A DNA stretch of 42,621 nt from Rugosibacter sp. (GCA_030645365.1 JAUSMB010000043.1:1-42621); one strand, 5' to 3'; numbered from the stretch's first letter, positions 1-8,660 are shown. A program made the numbers and translations. Notes: generated by a model from the letters alone, not told the origin.

Positions 1-527
1 CTTTCCGCCAACATGTCAGCCAGCGGGCGAAACTGGGCTTCGTCATGCACGCCCACGTCAAAGCCCCAGACAGTTAGCAAATCATCCACTTTTCCCACTG
101 CCGGTATCCCAAAATCATTCCCCGGCATCCGCCGCGCAATCGTAAAGTAGGAATCAATACCACCACTGAAAAAAGCTGCCGTGCGGGTCGCTTTTGACGG
201 CTGGTACGACTGGATCGGACAATGGATCTGAACGTCGTGCAGTTCCGGATACCACGCCCGCCAGATCGCCAGCACGCCTTTGATGTTCTCCAGCAGTAGC
301 GCATCCACAGAAAGTGACAGCTCAATGTCTTCACCCAGGCTCGCTGCCATCGGCAGCATCGCCAACAACCACGGATTTCCTGTCTCAGAAAGACTCTCAG
401 CATAGGCGGTCGGAACGTCAACCCAAAGCTGAAATGCATTCTCTTGCCCCCAAACTATTTCACCCGCAATCCGCACGCATCCTGGCGTCTCAGGAGAAAA
501 GGAAACCTCACTCTTCAAGAACCGCAT
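1..527 (-). CDS. Hypothetical protein with SGGIDS PP-loop-like motif (3' end beyond window)
   Basis: I translated this frame directly: it starts at ATG 525-527, preceded by a GGGAG ribosome-binding site, and stays open to the window edge (175 residues seen). Residues 117-126 read A-A-F-F-S-G-G-I-D-S. The SGGxDS pattern is the pyrophosphate-binding loop of PP-loop ATPases such as asparagine synthetase and tRNA/queuosine enzymes, which adenylate a substrate. I do not recognise the family. The first ~110 residues have no obvious motif, so the ATPase-like part starts late. It lies downstream of PEP-CTERM gene 1 on the same strand, but a strong terminator separates them. The catalytic role is inferred from one motif only. 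Confidence 0.7.
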   Translation of the reverse strand, partial: MRFLKSEVSFSPETPGCVRIAGEIVWGQENAFQLWVDVPTAYAESLSETGNPWLLAMLPMAASLGEDIELSLSVDALLLENIKGVLAIWRAWYPELHDVQIHCPIQSYQPSKATRTAAFFSGGIDSYFTIARRMPGNDFGIPAVGKVDDLLTVWGFDVGVHDEAQFRPLADMLAE

Positions 528-580
528 TATTTCTCCCAGCCACGTATATCTTTTGATTCTAAGGTTTTGCCAAATAAAAA

Positions 581-603
581 GGGCTGCTCAGTAAGAGCAG
601 CCC
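581..603 (-). terminator. Rho-independent terminator after PEP-CTERM gene 1
   Basis: The arms gggctgctc (581-589) and gagcagccc (595-603) form a perfect 9-bp stem with a 5-nt loop. On the minus strand the hairpin is followed by TTTTTATTT (complement of 572-580). It lies 28 nt past the stop codon at 631. Confidence 0.9.
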
Positions 604-630
604 TTTAATTTACCGACTAAAACTCAAGCG

Positions 631-1521
631 TTAAGCAGTCAGACTTTTACGGCGACGCAAGGCAGCCAGCGCGGTGAGACCAAGACCAGCGAGCGCAAGA
701 GAGCCTGGCTCCGGTACGGCACGCCATGCCATGGTGACATAAACATCGCTATCGCCAGGGGTATTTTCAGCAGTAAACACGCGCAATGGATTGTCCATAA
801 TAATCGCACCAGCGCCTGCTTCCAAACCAAAAGTCAGCTCGTACAGGACGCCGTTGTACCAGAACGTTGTGGGCGCGAAAGCCGACGGCGTCAGATCTGT
901 GTAGATATCATCGCAAGTTGTATTATGGGGGCTGCCATTAGGACAGCTTCCGCCTGCGTTATAGGTTTCATTGAAGGAAATCCGGTTCGCGCTACCCAAC
1001 TCATCATGAACCAATGTTCCGCCCACCGAGTCACTGAAAATACGTAAATTGGCCACGATATCGGCAACCCAGAGCGTACTTAACAAAGCGATGTTGGCAT
1101 TTGGGCCAAGCAACAAAGCTTCATTGTGGTGATGAAGGTTGGTAATCCGCCAGACTTCGCCTTCGTTCCATGAGGTATCGCCATTCCCTGATACTTCCGT
1201 GCTGGTATTGCTCGTGTACGTGTTAACAGCCAAGGAACTCGATAGATTTCCTGGGTTCAGCGAGTTGGCGCCTGCGCCATTCCAACTCATGGTGGTAGCC
1301 GTTCCCGTTGGATACAGAGGGTTAGGCAATGCCGCCGAAGTCCCGCCGAAGGTCAGACCGCTACCTGAATTGAAAAAAGTGGTTACATCAGCATCAGTCG
1401 TCGGATTGACAAGCCCCGCCGACTGCGAAAAGAAAAACTCGGTCACCGGCGCAGCTGCCGCGCCAAAGCTGGTAGCCGCAGTGATGGCAGCAACCATGGC
1501 AAGTTTTGTAAATTTTTTCAT
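631..1521 (-). CDS. PEP-CTERM sorting domain protein 1 (THxN-like)
   Basis: A 296-residue secreted protein. Residues 1-23 are a typical signal peptide (MKKFTKLAMVAAITAATSFG, then an Ala-rich cleavage site). The C-terminus has the full PEP-CTERM signal: VPEP at 269-272, a hydrophobic span and RRRK at 289-292. In this family an exosortase cleaves near the motif and the protein goes to the surface or EPS matrix. The middle is rich in Thr, Ser, Asn and Gly, as in other matrix proteins. The stretch N-L-H-H-H-N-E-A-L resembles the signature of the THxN group of PEP-CTERM proteins, though the first residue of the motif differs. The ribosome-binding site is TAAGGAG before ATG 1519-1521. The gene stands alone, with its own sigma-54-type promoter and terminator. 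Confidence 0.93.
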   Translation of the reverse strand: MKKFTKLAMVAAITAATSFGAAAAPVTEFFFSQSAGLVNPTTDADVTTFFNSGSGLTFGGTSAALPNPLYPTGTATTMSWNGAGANSLNPGNLSSSLAVNTYTSNTSTEVSGNGDTSWNEGEVWRITNLHHHNEALLLGPNANIALLSTLWVADIVANLRIFSDSVGGTLVHDELGSANRISFNETYNAGGSCPNGSPHNTTCDDIYTDLTPSAFAPTTFWYNGVLYELTFGLEAGAGAIIMDNPLRVFTAENTPGDSDVYVTMAWRAVPEPGSLALAGLGLTALAALRRRKSLTA

Positions 1522-1586
1522 TATTTACTCCTTATAAGTTAAACATTCATTGTCGAGCACATCAAAAATACCGCCCGAGTCTAATA

Positions 1587-1603
1587 AAGCAGATACTGTG
1601 CCA
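1587..1603 (-). promoter_or_regulatory. Sigma-54 (-24/-12) promoter of PEP-CTERM gene 1
   Basis: The minus strand reads TGGCACAGTATCTGCTT. The invariant GG and GC are separated by exactly 10 nt, as sigma-54 requires, and TGGCAC matches the -24 consensus. The predicted mRNA start is near 1578, giving a leader of about 57 nt. The same element precedes the three other PEP-CTERM genes of the window. Confidence 0.85.
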
Positions 1604-1666
1604 AAAAACTCAACTACATGATAATGCTAATACTTTCACTTCAAAACAAAGTCTATCTAGGGTGAA

Positions 1667-1683
1667 TGTAAAAAAATCCGACA
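1667..1683 (-). promoter_or_regulatory. Candidate upstream activator site, PEP-CTERM gene 1
   Basis: The minus strand reads TGTCGGATTTTTTTACA, 64 nt upstream of the -24 element. Near-identical 17-nt sequences lie upstream of PEP-CTERM genes 3 and 4. Position and TGT-N11-ACA symmetry suit the site of a sigma-54 activator. The activator itself is not in the window. Confidence 0.5.
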
Positions 1684-1722
1684 TGTCTTCTTTAAGAATT
1701 TGAGTGCGGGATTTTATCGGCA

Positions 1723-3237
1723 TTACCCTGCTGGCTGCCAATACATAAACTTCCGCTCGTAGTCTATGGTTTTGCCATGGGCAAAGACGTCATACGCATG
1801 AACTTCCACGGCTAGCGACTGACCGGGCAGTTGTGGGGCGAGAGTGTCGCAAAGGGTTGCCGCCATGGCGTGCGCCTGGTCTTGATTGAGCGACTGGCCT
1901 TTTCCCGCCTGCACCTCCCAATGCAGGCCACCGTCAATTTGCGATAACCGATGTGCACCGCTCATTTCCCGGGCCAGTTCTGGATGCTGATATAGCGCAG
2001 CTTTGAAAAGATCGATGTGTCCACCACCGGGCAGTACGTCTTTCGCACGGCCGTGCAAAGCGACGACAGGCAACGATGGCAATGGCAGGGTGAGGCCGAA
2101 TTCGTTCAGCGCAGAAGCCAGTACTTCCGGCGGGATGCGCTGCATACGGTCGCCTGTGGCGTAGCGAATAAGTGGAATGGGCGCTTGAAGATCAAGCATC
2201 GTGATCAAAAGATCACCCGCGCCGTGGGCGTCTGGCGAGACGACCTCGACCACCGTGCGCAGCGGGTTATACACCAGAAAAGTCGGCGCTGGCGAGACGC
2301 CGCGAAGCGTTGAATCTGGCTTCAGGGAATGCAGCGCCGTCTCTGAAAAGCGCCCTTGGGGTGCGGCGAGCTCAATGCCTGTCAGCCGCTTGAGCAGTTC
2401 CGGGTGGCGAATGCAGGCGCGGCGCAAGGCGACGGTTTCACGCGTTTCGTTAAACAGATTCAGGCCCAGCTCACCCATGCCCATCGAGCTGCCAATCAGG
2501 CCGCTGGTTGGGTCATCCGGCTGAATGCCCAGCACTTGCGCGAGGTAATCGCGAAAGGTTTCGGGAAAGGTCTCTTCTCCCAGAATGACATGTACGCGAT
2601 AGCGGCGCCAATCGAGGCCGATATCTTGCGAGTAATCGCAGAGCCGCTTGAGAAACAACGGGTCACCACACAAAATAATCTGCTCGAACAAGGCACCGGC
2701 TTGCTGAATCACCGCGCAGGCCATGTCTTCGCGCACACTAACATTCGCTACGCAAACAGCCTCGGAAGCGAATGTCACGCCCATCGGCAAACAGTTAACC
2801 ATCAAGGTGCGCCGTTTATCAATATCAAAGGCTAACTCAAGCCCCAGATCAATCAGCCGTGCAGCCTGTCGCGCCTGTTGGCGTGACACCAGGCCCAGCG
2901 CAAACCCGCCGCCGCCCTGGCCCGAGCTGGTAAGCACTGAAGCAAGTTCTGTTGCAGGCAGCTTATTGCAAAGCAGCTGGCTGGCATCAAAGCGATGAAA
3001 AGTGTTCGCTTTATTCAGCACCGGGCACCGCGCAAGCACATCTTGCGGCGTCTGAATGTCGGAAATTTTGATACCTGCTTCAGCGAGCAATGTCCGGTAA
3101 GCGGAAGACTGTGTAGCGGCACGCCTGAAAACGGCGGGCAAACGCTTTTCGCCTTTGGCAACTAGCTCATTTGGCTTGCTGCGAGCTAATTTCGCCTTGA
3201 TAAGACGCCGCTCAAGCCGAGAAAGAAATTTTTTCAT
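1723..3237 (-). CDS. PaaK-like AMP-forming CoA ligase (phenylacetate-CoA ligase family)
   Basis: A 504-residue adenylate-forming enzyme of the phenylacetate-CoA ligase/coenzyme F390 synthetase type. These enzymes activate a carboxylic acid with ATP, usually for transfer to CoA. The P-loop-like segment T-S-S-G-Q-G-G-G-G (103-111) replaces the usual SSGTTG, a Gly-rich but degenerate version. Further on are S-S-M-G-M-G-E-L-G, in the place of the A5 motif, and L-I-R-Y-A-T-G-D-R-M, matching the PaaK R-Y/TGD region. It is the last gene of a four-gene operon, 29 nt after the exosortase-associated acyltransferase. A role in supplying that acyltransferase with an activated acyl group is inferred. The substrate is unknown. 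A copy of the 24-bp dispersed repeat lies inside it (2278-2301). Confidence 0.8.
   Translation of the reverse strand: MKKFLSRLERRLIKAKLARSKPNELVAKGEKRLPAVFRRAATQSSAYRTLLAEAGIKISDIQTPQDVLARCPVLNKANTFHRFDASQLLCNKLPATELASVLTSSGQGGGGFALGLVSRQQARQAARLIDLGLELAFDIDKRRTLMVNCLPMGVTFASEAVCVANVSVREDMACAVIQQAGALFEQIILCGDPLFLKRLCDYSQDIGLDWRRYRVHVILGEETFPETFRDYLAQVLGIQPDDPTSGLIGSSMGMGELGLNLFNETRETVALRRACIRHPELLKRLTGIELAAPQGRFSETALHSLKPDSTLRGVSPAPTFLVYNPLRTVVEVVSPDAHGAGDLLITMLDLQAPIPLIRYATGDRMQRIPPEVLASALNEFGLTLPLPSLPVVALHGRAKDVLPGGGHIDLFKAALYQHPELAREMSGAHRLSQIDGGLHWEVQAGKGQSLNQDQAHAMAATLCDTLAPQLPGQSLAVEVHAYDVFAHGKTIDYERKFMYWQPAG
2278..2301 (+). repeat. 24-bp dispersed repeat, copy a
   Basis: One mismatch to the best form: AAAA, then GTCGGCGCTGGCGAGAC, then GCC. 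It lies inside the PaaK-like gene, antisense to the coding strand, where the codons read V-S-P-A-P-T-F. Confidence 0.8.
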
Positions 3238-3266
3238 TCAATAATCATCGATAAGCGGGCATGCGG

Positions 3267-4091
3267 CTAGATTTTCTTATGCCCCAACACCCTGACGCGT
3301 ATCCAGGTTTTCAGTATCAGCCATGGGGTAATGGGCTGGCCCTCAAACCAGCGACTCAAGAATTCGCTCGATTTGCGCAAATCAGCACTCAACTGCCGCA
3401 AATCAGCGTAATACACAGCCACCGGGCCATAATAATCTGTTTCAGGCCCAACCGGCGTGTAATGAAATCCCATTCTGTCGAGCGAGCGAGCCAAACTCTT
3501 TTCCATCGCAGCAAACCAGTAGTCGATACCATTTTTACGGCTATGTTGATATATCTGCCGAAACATCCCCATCAATATTTGGGGGCTGATGCGGCGCCGG
3601 TGTTTGCCTTCCGGGTCGTCTGTCTCAAACGGAACGGCATCGAGTTGCTTTTCTTCGACAAATCTTTTCGTCACCCCCTGCATGGTGTCACCCGGGCGGC
3701 GACGGTAACCCTTATTTACCACTAACCGCGAAACTTCAGCACACGCCGCGCGCGGCGGAAAAGAAAAATTGTCAAAAGTAGTGCAGTGCTCCTCAAAAGG
3801 GAAGCATCCTGCCTGATTGGCAAAAACCAGTCTTGCCGCACCCACCACCTGACCTGCTTCGTTGCATGCGGCGACATGGTAAGCATTAGCGTCATAAGCA
3901 TCTGCTTCGCAGCCATCGGGGTAATCGTCTGCATTGAGAAAATGGCACTCGTTGCAGTACACCTCGTAGCGCAGCCTCATGATATCCAGACAAATGGATT
4001 CCTTGGCCCGGGTGAAGGCAGTGCCAAAAAACTTAAAGTTCGGGGTGAGTGGGTCGCGCCTGTCATGGCCAAGGAGCCTATTGAACATCAT
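3267..4091 (-). CDS. PEP-CTERM/exosortase system-associated acyltransferase
   Basis: A 274-residue protein matching the exosortase-associated acyltransferase family (TIGR03694), related to LuxI-type and GNAT N-acyl synthases. Recognisable parts are L-R-Y-E-V-Y-C-N-E-C-H-F (about 41-52), the acyltransferase core V-V-G-A-A-R-L-V, and A-C-A-E-V-S-R-L-V-V-N (about 117-127), which matches the E-x-S-R segment of autoinducer synthases. The family is thought to join an acyl group to an amine, perhaps an amino acid; the product is unknown. It lies between the DUF1302-like outer-membrane protein (28 nt upstream) and the PaaK-like ligase (29 nt downstream), so activation, acyl transfer and envelope transport may be linked. 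The start has two adjacent ATG codons; AGGAG lies slightly far upstream. Confidence 0.88.
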   Translation of the reverse strand: MMFNRLLGHDRRDPLTPNFKFFGTAFTRAKESICLDIMRLRYEVYCNECHFLNADDYPDGCEADAYDANAYHVAACNEAGQVVGAARLVFANQAGCFPFEEHCTTFDNFSFPPRAACAEVSRLVVNKGYRRRPGDTMQGVTKRFVEEKQLDAVPFETDDPEGKHRRRISPQILMGMFRQIYQHSRKNGIDYWFAAMEKSLARSLDRMGFHYTPVGPETDYYGPVAVYYADLRQLSADLRKSSEFLSRWFEGQPITPWLILKTWIRVRVLGHKKI

Positions 4092-4119
4092 AGAGGTGTT
4101 TTTCTCATTCTCCTGCTGG

Positions 4120-5727
4120 TTAGAAGTAGTACTTCAATTCGGAAAAGAGACGATCCCGTTTTTCATAACGACCAAACAACCCTTCAGGCGAGCCGTGAAA
4201 AATATCCGCCCCTGCCGTCATGCGCCAGTTTTTTTCAAAAGTCCAGGTCACCTTGGGTCTTAGCATCCAATCGGTTCGATTAAAGCTCGCCACCCATAAC
4301 ACCTCAGCCTCTACCTGGGGAAGCAGCTTGCCGTTGAGCAAAAGACTATAACCACTCTCAACCTTTTTGGGGATGACATCTGCGTCGTGGTTGGTGATTA
4401 CGCTTTGAAACAACTGCACATTAAACCGCGCCTCGGATGGTAAAGGGACATCCAAGCCGACCACCCAATCAAATGTATTTTGCCGCACCACGCCATCTGG
4501 CTCGGTCAGACGCAACACGCCCAACCGTCGCCCGCGGGTGGCGACCATCTCGGTTTTCAACACCATGCTGCCAAAATCCTTGGCCAAGGTGCCACCTACT
4601 TGCGAAATACGATCATGGCGTGCTTCGTAAATCACTTCAGGTTGCGGCGACAGCACAACACGCCGATAAAATGTGGGCGCAGCATCCATGCTTCGATAGA
4701 AAAATCCGGATAAATCCCAGCCATGCGTGAGCCAGGATCCACGCGCACCGAAATTGCTGTTGGCCAAGCGACGCGAGGGCTTATGCTCATTGAGATAGCG
4801 CGTGGAAAATCCGGCAAACTCAGGCTGCACAGGAAAGAACTCCGACCCGGGCTTGCCTGTTTCGTCATACGTGGGCAGCGGAATCCAGAGCAATTCACCG
4901 TGAAAATCGTTCTTGAAATACTCGGCACGTGCCGCCCATTGTGGAATGCGCAGGATATTGAATTCAGGCAGGATAAATTCTCGCATATCCCGTGCTGAAA
5001 CCACATCCGCAAAAAAGAGACTCACCATTTCACCCCACACCACGTGCTGGCGACCAAGGCGAATATCCCAATCACCTGCATCCATGTCCAGATAGGTTTC
5101 ACGAAAGCTGGCGTTAAACCGCTGATCGCTGCGGACTGGCGATGGATAAAAATCAGTCGCCTCAAAAACGGCGTCGTAATCCACGCGGGCGCTGACTTTC
5201 CATTTGACCGTGTCGTTGATTTTGCCACTGCGGCCAAGCTCCACGCGCGTGAGCATTTTCGACCAATGGCTTGGATCATCTAGTGCACGCGCCAGCTCGA
5301 ACTGGGCAAAACCTTGCAGAGTAGCTGAGGGTTTTACCAAAGGTGCAGCCCCCTGTCCGGTGAGAGTAGCCATGTCGGGCAAAACCACAGGGGAAGTCGC
5401 TGGTGCATTCGCCGCCGCACCCGCAGACTGCGGTGCAGCCCCGCTTTTCGCATCATCTTCTGCCGCCTGGCGCAAGAGCGCTTCGACTTCATCGTCTGCG
5501 GCCGCTGCAAGCGTTGTACTTTCTGCCGCAGGTGTGATGGCCTTTGTCGCCGTATTTACCGTATTACCCCCGTCGGCCAAAAACGGACTCAAGCGGTTTT
5601 GGGCCTGCGCGGCGCTGGGCACATACCCCGCTACCCCCACTAGCAGCGCAAGATAAAAAAACCGCTGCGCACACCGCCCCAGGTTAAACATCCTGTCATG
5701 CCGCCACACCCACTTGCGATTACGCAT
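4120..5727 (-). CDS. DUF1302-like outer-membrane beta-barrel protein
   Basis: A 535-residue protein with an N-terminal signal peptide (hydrophobic F-F-Y-L-A-L-L-V-G-V-A-G, cleavage after A-Q-A). A low-complexity Ala/Asp/Glu linker follows (about 60-130), then a long C-terminal domain of amphipathic strands ending in K-Y-Y-F. A terminal aromatic residue is the usual signal for outer-membrane barrel assembly. D-I-R-L-G-R-Q-H-V-V-W-G-E resembles the conserved region of the DUF1302 family, often found with LolA-like proteins and lipid exporters. The start overlaps the stop of the upstream ATPase gene by 8 nt, so translation is probably coupled. ATG at 5694 is an alternative start that keeps the signal peptide. 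A role as outer-membrane receptor or channel for a lipid-like product is inferred. Confidence 0.75.
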   Translation of the reverse strand: MRNRKWVWRHDRMFNLGRCAQRFFYLALLVGVAGYVPSAAQAQNRLSPFLADGGNTVNTATKAITPAAESTTLAAAADDEVEALLRQAAEDDAKSGAAPQSAGAAANAPATSPVVLPDMATLTGQGAAPLVKPSATLQGFAQFELARALDDPSHWSKMLTRVELGRSGKINDTVKWKVSARVDYDAVFEATDFYPSPVRSDQRFNASFRETYLDMDAGDWDIRLGRQHVVWGEMVSLFFADVVSARDMREFILPEFNILRIPQWAARAEYFKNDFHGELLWIPLPTYDETGKPGSEFFPVQPEFAGFSTRYLNEHKPSRRLANSNFGARGSWLTHGWDLSGFFYRSMDAAPTFYRRVVLSPQPEVIYEARHDRISQVGGTLAKDFGSMVLKTEMVATRGRRLGVLRLTEPDGVVRQNTFDWVVGLDVPLPSEARFNVQLFQSVITNHDADVIPKKVESGYSLLLNGKLLPQVEAEVLWVASFNRTDWMLRPKVTWTFEKNWRMTAGADIFHGSPEGLFGRYEKRDRLFSELKYYF

Positions 5728-6505
5728 GCACTGCCCCTTTCTCCATGATGTTCATCAGCGCGCGGTCTGCAGCGGCCTCCTCCGGGTTATGCAATCGCAC
5801 GGTTGTCCATTGACCACCCTTTCGCATGCCCAGCTCACGCAAGACACCATCTTCAATGCGCACCAGTCGATCCGCCATATCAATGACACGCTGATCATGT
5901 GTTGAAAAAATGAAGGTCGTGCCCAGCTTGCGGTTAATGTCTTTCATCAGCTGCAAAATCTCGGTACCTGTTGTTCGATCAAGATTCGCGGTGGGCTCAT
6001 CGGCCAGAATGATCGCCGGCTTGATCGCCAGTGCCCGTGCAATGGCCACCCGCTGGCGTTGCCCGCCGCTCATCTGGCCAGGCCGATGAGTGGCGTATTT
6101 GGACAAACCGACCATATCCAAAAAATAACTAACACGTTGCTGACGCTCTTTTTTTGAAATCTCTTTGCGATACAGCAGCGGATATTCCACATTTTCCGCA
6201 GCTGACAACACCGGCAACAGATTAAACGTCTGAAAAATAAACCCAATGGAATGCGCACGCAAATCCGCCAGCTGATTACCCGACCACTGCGTCACGTTCT
6301 GTCCATTGATGAACAGTCGCCCCTCCGTGGGTGCATCAATACAGCCAATGACATTGAGCAAGGTGGTTTTACCACTCCCCGAGGGACCGGAAATCGCCAA
6401 AAACACCCCTTGCTCAATGTCTAGCGTTATATTCGATAGCGCCTGAACAATCTGGTTGCCAAGGAAATAGTCCTTGAAGACACCCTCGACACGAACGATA
6501 TGCAT
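5720..6505 (-). CDS. LolD/MacB-type ABC transporter ATP-binding protein
   Basis: A 261-residue nucleotide-binding subunit. Walker A is G-P-S-G-S-G-K-T-T (40-48), the signature is M-S-G-G-Q (145-149), Walker B is I-I-L-A-D-E (165-170) and the switch His is in S-T-H-D (201-204). The pattern is that of the LolD/MacB/FtsE group, which powers FtsX-like permeases. I start at ATG 6503-6505 because GGGGG sits just upstream; an in-frame ATG at 6538 lacks this. It heads the operon with the DUF1302-like, acyltransferase and PaaK-like genes, divergent from a LolA-like gene. No FtsX/LolC/LolE permease is present in the window, so the partner must be elsewhere. Confidence 0.92.
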   Translation of the reverse strand: MHIVRVEGVFKDYFLGNQIVQALSNITLDIEQGVFLAISGPSGSGKTTLLNVIGCIDAPTEGRLFINGQNVTQWSGNQLADLRAHSIGFIFQTFNLLPVLSAAENVEYPLLYRKEISKKERQQRVSYFLDMVGLSKYATHRPGQMSGGQRQRVAIARALAIKPAIILADEPTANLDRTTGTEILQLMKDINRKLGTTFIFSTHDQRVIDMADRLVRIEDGVLRELGMRKGGQWTTVRLHNPEEAAADRALMNIMEKGAVHA

Positions 6506-6617
6506 CTTTACCCCCTGTTTAGCGATACCCAACCGCACTACGGAATTCGGCCCCTGCCCTAGACTACAAATAATTCTGCTAGATTGGCAACTTCATTTTT
6601 ATTTTATCCGGGTGTTA

Positions 6618-7493
6618 ATGGTGAAGAACATTAAAGAACAGCCTGTTTTTCAAGACAATCTTCGCCTTCATGGCAGCGTGCACCGCTTATTCATCTCTTT
6701 CATCTGCAGCCTGTTTATTGGCCTACCTGCAGCGTTAGCGGAACCCTTGCCAGGCCATCTGAAAGAGACAGGCAGCCCAGCCAAAGCAACCGAAGCAATT
6801 GATGCAACTGAGGCGACCGATGCCATAGCGCAAGCGCTTTTACGCAAAGCAGATCAAATTCGTTTTCCGACGGAAGGCTTTCAGGTCGAGATTTCGATCC
6901 TTTCCACCAAGGCAGACCAAAGCACCGAAGCACGCAGGTATCAGGTACTCTCCAAAGGTAACGATAAGACCGTGGTCATCGTGACCGAGCCTGCCTCCGA
7001 GCGCGGACAAACCATGCTGATGAGTGGCCGGGATCTCTGGGTATTCCTGCCTTCTGTCTCGCAACCCGTGCGCTTATCCCTGGCGCAGCGCCTGACCGGA
7101 CAGGTCGCCAATGGTGATTTGGCACGGGCGAACTTTGCAGGGGATTACACCCCACGCATTTTGCGCACCGATATCATTGACGGCGAAAAATATACCGTGC
7201 TGGAGCTCATCGCCGTGGATAAAAGCGTCACCTATCAGCGCGCGGTGTATTGGGTTAAACAAAAAAATACCTTTCCGTACAAGGCGGAGTTCTACGCACT
7301 CTCCAATCGCTTGCTAAAAACCGCCTTGTACGAAAACTTCAAGATGATGGCGGGGAAAATGCGTCCTACCCGGCTGGTGATGATCGATTCCCTGCGTGCG
7401 GGTGAAAAATCCGTACTCGAATATGAAGCCATGAAAGTGCGCGACATCCCGGACAAATTTTTCACCAAGGACTATTTGAAAAAGGTTGATTGA
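6618..7493 (+). CDS. LolA-like outer-membrane lipoprotein-sorting family protein
   Basis: A 291-residue periplasmic protein from ATG 6618. A hydrophobic signal segment (about residues 22-41: L-F-I-S-F-I-C-S-L-F-I-G-L-P-A-A-L-A) is followed by a domain of the LolA-like lipoprotein-sorting type. Typical features are D-L-W-V-F-L-P, N-G-D-L-A-R-A-N-F, Y-T-V-L-E-L-I-A, the alternating strand pattern and the C-terminal D-I-P-D-K-F-F-T-K-D-Y-L-K-K. This group carries lipid-like ligands across the periplasm in a half-barrel. It is divergent from the LolD-like ATPase, and a convergent terminator follows it. A longer reading from ATG 6474 would run into the ATPase gene and is unlikely. The ribosome-binding site is weak (CCGGG). 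Confidence 0.82.
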   Translation: MVKNIKEQPVFQDNLRLHGSVHRLFISFICSLFIGLPAALAEPLPGHLKETGSPAKATEAIDATEATDAIAQALLRKADQIRFPTEGFQVEISILSTKADQSTEARRYQVLSKGNDKTVVIVTEPASERGQTMLMSGRDLWVFLPSVSQPVRLSLAQRLTGQVANGDLARANFAGDYTPRILRTDIIDGEKYTVLELIAVDKSVTYQRAVYWVKQKNTFPYKAEFYALSNRLLKTALYENFKMMAGKMRPTRLVMIDSLRAGEKSVLEYEAMKVRDIPDKFFTKDYLKKVD

Positions 7494-7605
7494 AAAAGTT
7501 GAGTGATTTAGGCAACCCGCAGCGAGTGCGGCATTGCATACCCTCGCTGAATCCCGGCAAACCCGCATCTACTACAACAATTTGCAGTTGCAGAAAGAAC
7601 AAATA

Positions 7606-7629
7606 AAAACCCCGCCGAAGCGGGGTTTT
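7606..7629. terminator. Bidirectional terminator between convergent genes
   Basis: AAAACCCCG and CGGGGTTTT pair around a 6-nt loop. A T-rich run follows on the plus strand and AAATA precedes, so it can serve both the LolA-like gene (+) and PEP-CTERM gene 2 (-). The rest of 7494-7670 holds nothing else I can support. Confidence 0.88.
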
Positions 7630-7670
7630 CTTTTTTTCAAGAAACGTCCAGCATCACCGGAAAACGAATT

Positions 7671-8660
7671 TCAGACTTTGCGTCTCCTAGTGGCAACCAG
7701 GCCAAGCAGCGCCACGCCAAGCAACGCCAACGAGGTAGGCTCAGGAACGTTTCTGCCATAATCACACTCACTACATATCCACAATTGCTCCGCACCTGCG
7801 TTGTTGCCAAAATACTTCATGTTGATTGACAGCAAATACCCCTGATTCGCCCATCCTTGCAGGTGATCGTTGAGGTAGGAACTGAAGACGGCGTACTCGG
7901 CATTGCTGGTCGAGAGGTTGTCATTCACAAAATAACCCCCCTGGTCGCAGTCGCCTTGATTCCCCGCTATACCCACTTTATATGCCACCCCATCGAGCCG
8001 TACGCAATAATTGCCGATAGCCGGCACATAAAGTGATGCGGCAGGTGTTGTGCTGCCACACCCGGAACCACGGCTGAATTCAACGCAATCCTGAACCACG
8101 CCGCTCGTATTGATAATGGAGACCTGCCCCCAGATGGAAAGCGACTGGTTAAAGCCGGTACCCTGCTGGTTGTTATCAAACAAAAACACCAGATCATGCC
8201 CACCGAGATAATTCAGCAGTGCGGCTATGCTCACCTCCCAAGACCCGGCCTTGTCGCCAGCAAAGGTGCCCCCTGGCTCTGTCGCAGTCGTCGTCTCGAA
8301 TGATGTAGCCGTGGCTCCCTCCGGCGTGAGGAACGGATTATCCACTGCCGTCCCTGTAGGGAATGGGCTGGTTATATTGTTCATCGGCGCGCCGTTATTA
8401 CCTGTCAGAACGACTGCCTGGTCATTGATCTGCCCGGGAGACGATTGCACAGGGTAAGGGCCGCTGGGGATGCATCGCGGGTCCAATGTGGAAGAGCACT
8501 TTTTATTCAAGTCCAGTGACTGGATCTGAAACCCATTGTACGTAGTGGTAGTAAAGCTATTGATGGGTGCCAACTGGAGCACAGTTGCCTGCGCCCCGGC
8601 GGAGAGCGCCAAAGCCACAATGGAAACACCAATCAGCTTGATTCTGGTTATCGAGTTCAT
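7671..8660 (-). CDS. PEP-CTERM sorting domain protein 2
   Basis: A 329-residue secreted protein with a signal peptide (ends at A-G-A-Q-A, about residue 25) and a C-terminal VPEP at 305-308, hydrophobic helix and RRRK at 325-328. Six Cys residues, in at least two close pairs (C-V-E-F-S-R-G-S-G-C; C-S-E-C), suggest disulfides outside the cytoplasm. The middle matches no domain I know; it is rich in Gly, Asn, Thr and Ser. AGGGGG precedes ATG 8658-8660. It is a single-gene unit with a sigma-54 promoter and a terminator shared with the LolA-like gene. Surface or matrix attachment by exosortase processing is expected from the family. Confidence 0.92.
   Translation of the reverse strand: MNSITRIKLIGVSIVALALSAGAQATVLQLAPINSFTTTTYNGFQIQSLDLNKKCSSTLDPRCIPSGPYPVQSSPGQINDQAVVLTGNNGAPMNNITSPFPTGTAVDNPFLTPEGATATSFETTTATEPGGTFAGDKAGSWEVSIAALLNYLGGHDLVFLFDNNQQGTGFNQSLSIWGQVSIINTSGVVQDCVEFSRGSGCGSTTPAASLYVPAIGNYCVRLDGVAYKVGIAGNQGDCDQGGYFVNDNLSTSNAEYAVFSSYLNDHLQGWANQGYLLSINMKYFGNNAGAEQLWICSECDYGRNVPEPTSLALLGVALLGLVATRRRKV

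Noticed and set aside
74-439. 121-codon minus-strand ORF
   Set aside because: It is in another frame of the partial SGGIDS gene, which has a good ribosome-binding site and a recognisable motif.
1670-1720. Weak inverted repeat AAAATCCG ... CGGGATTTT after the PaaK-like gene
   Set aside because: Mismatched arms and a long loop; not a convincing terminator.
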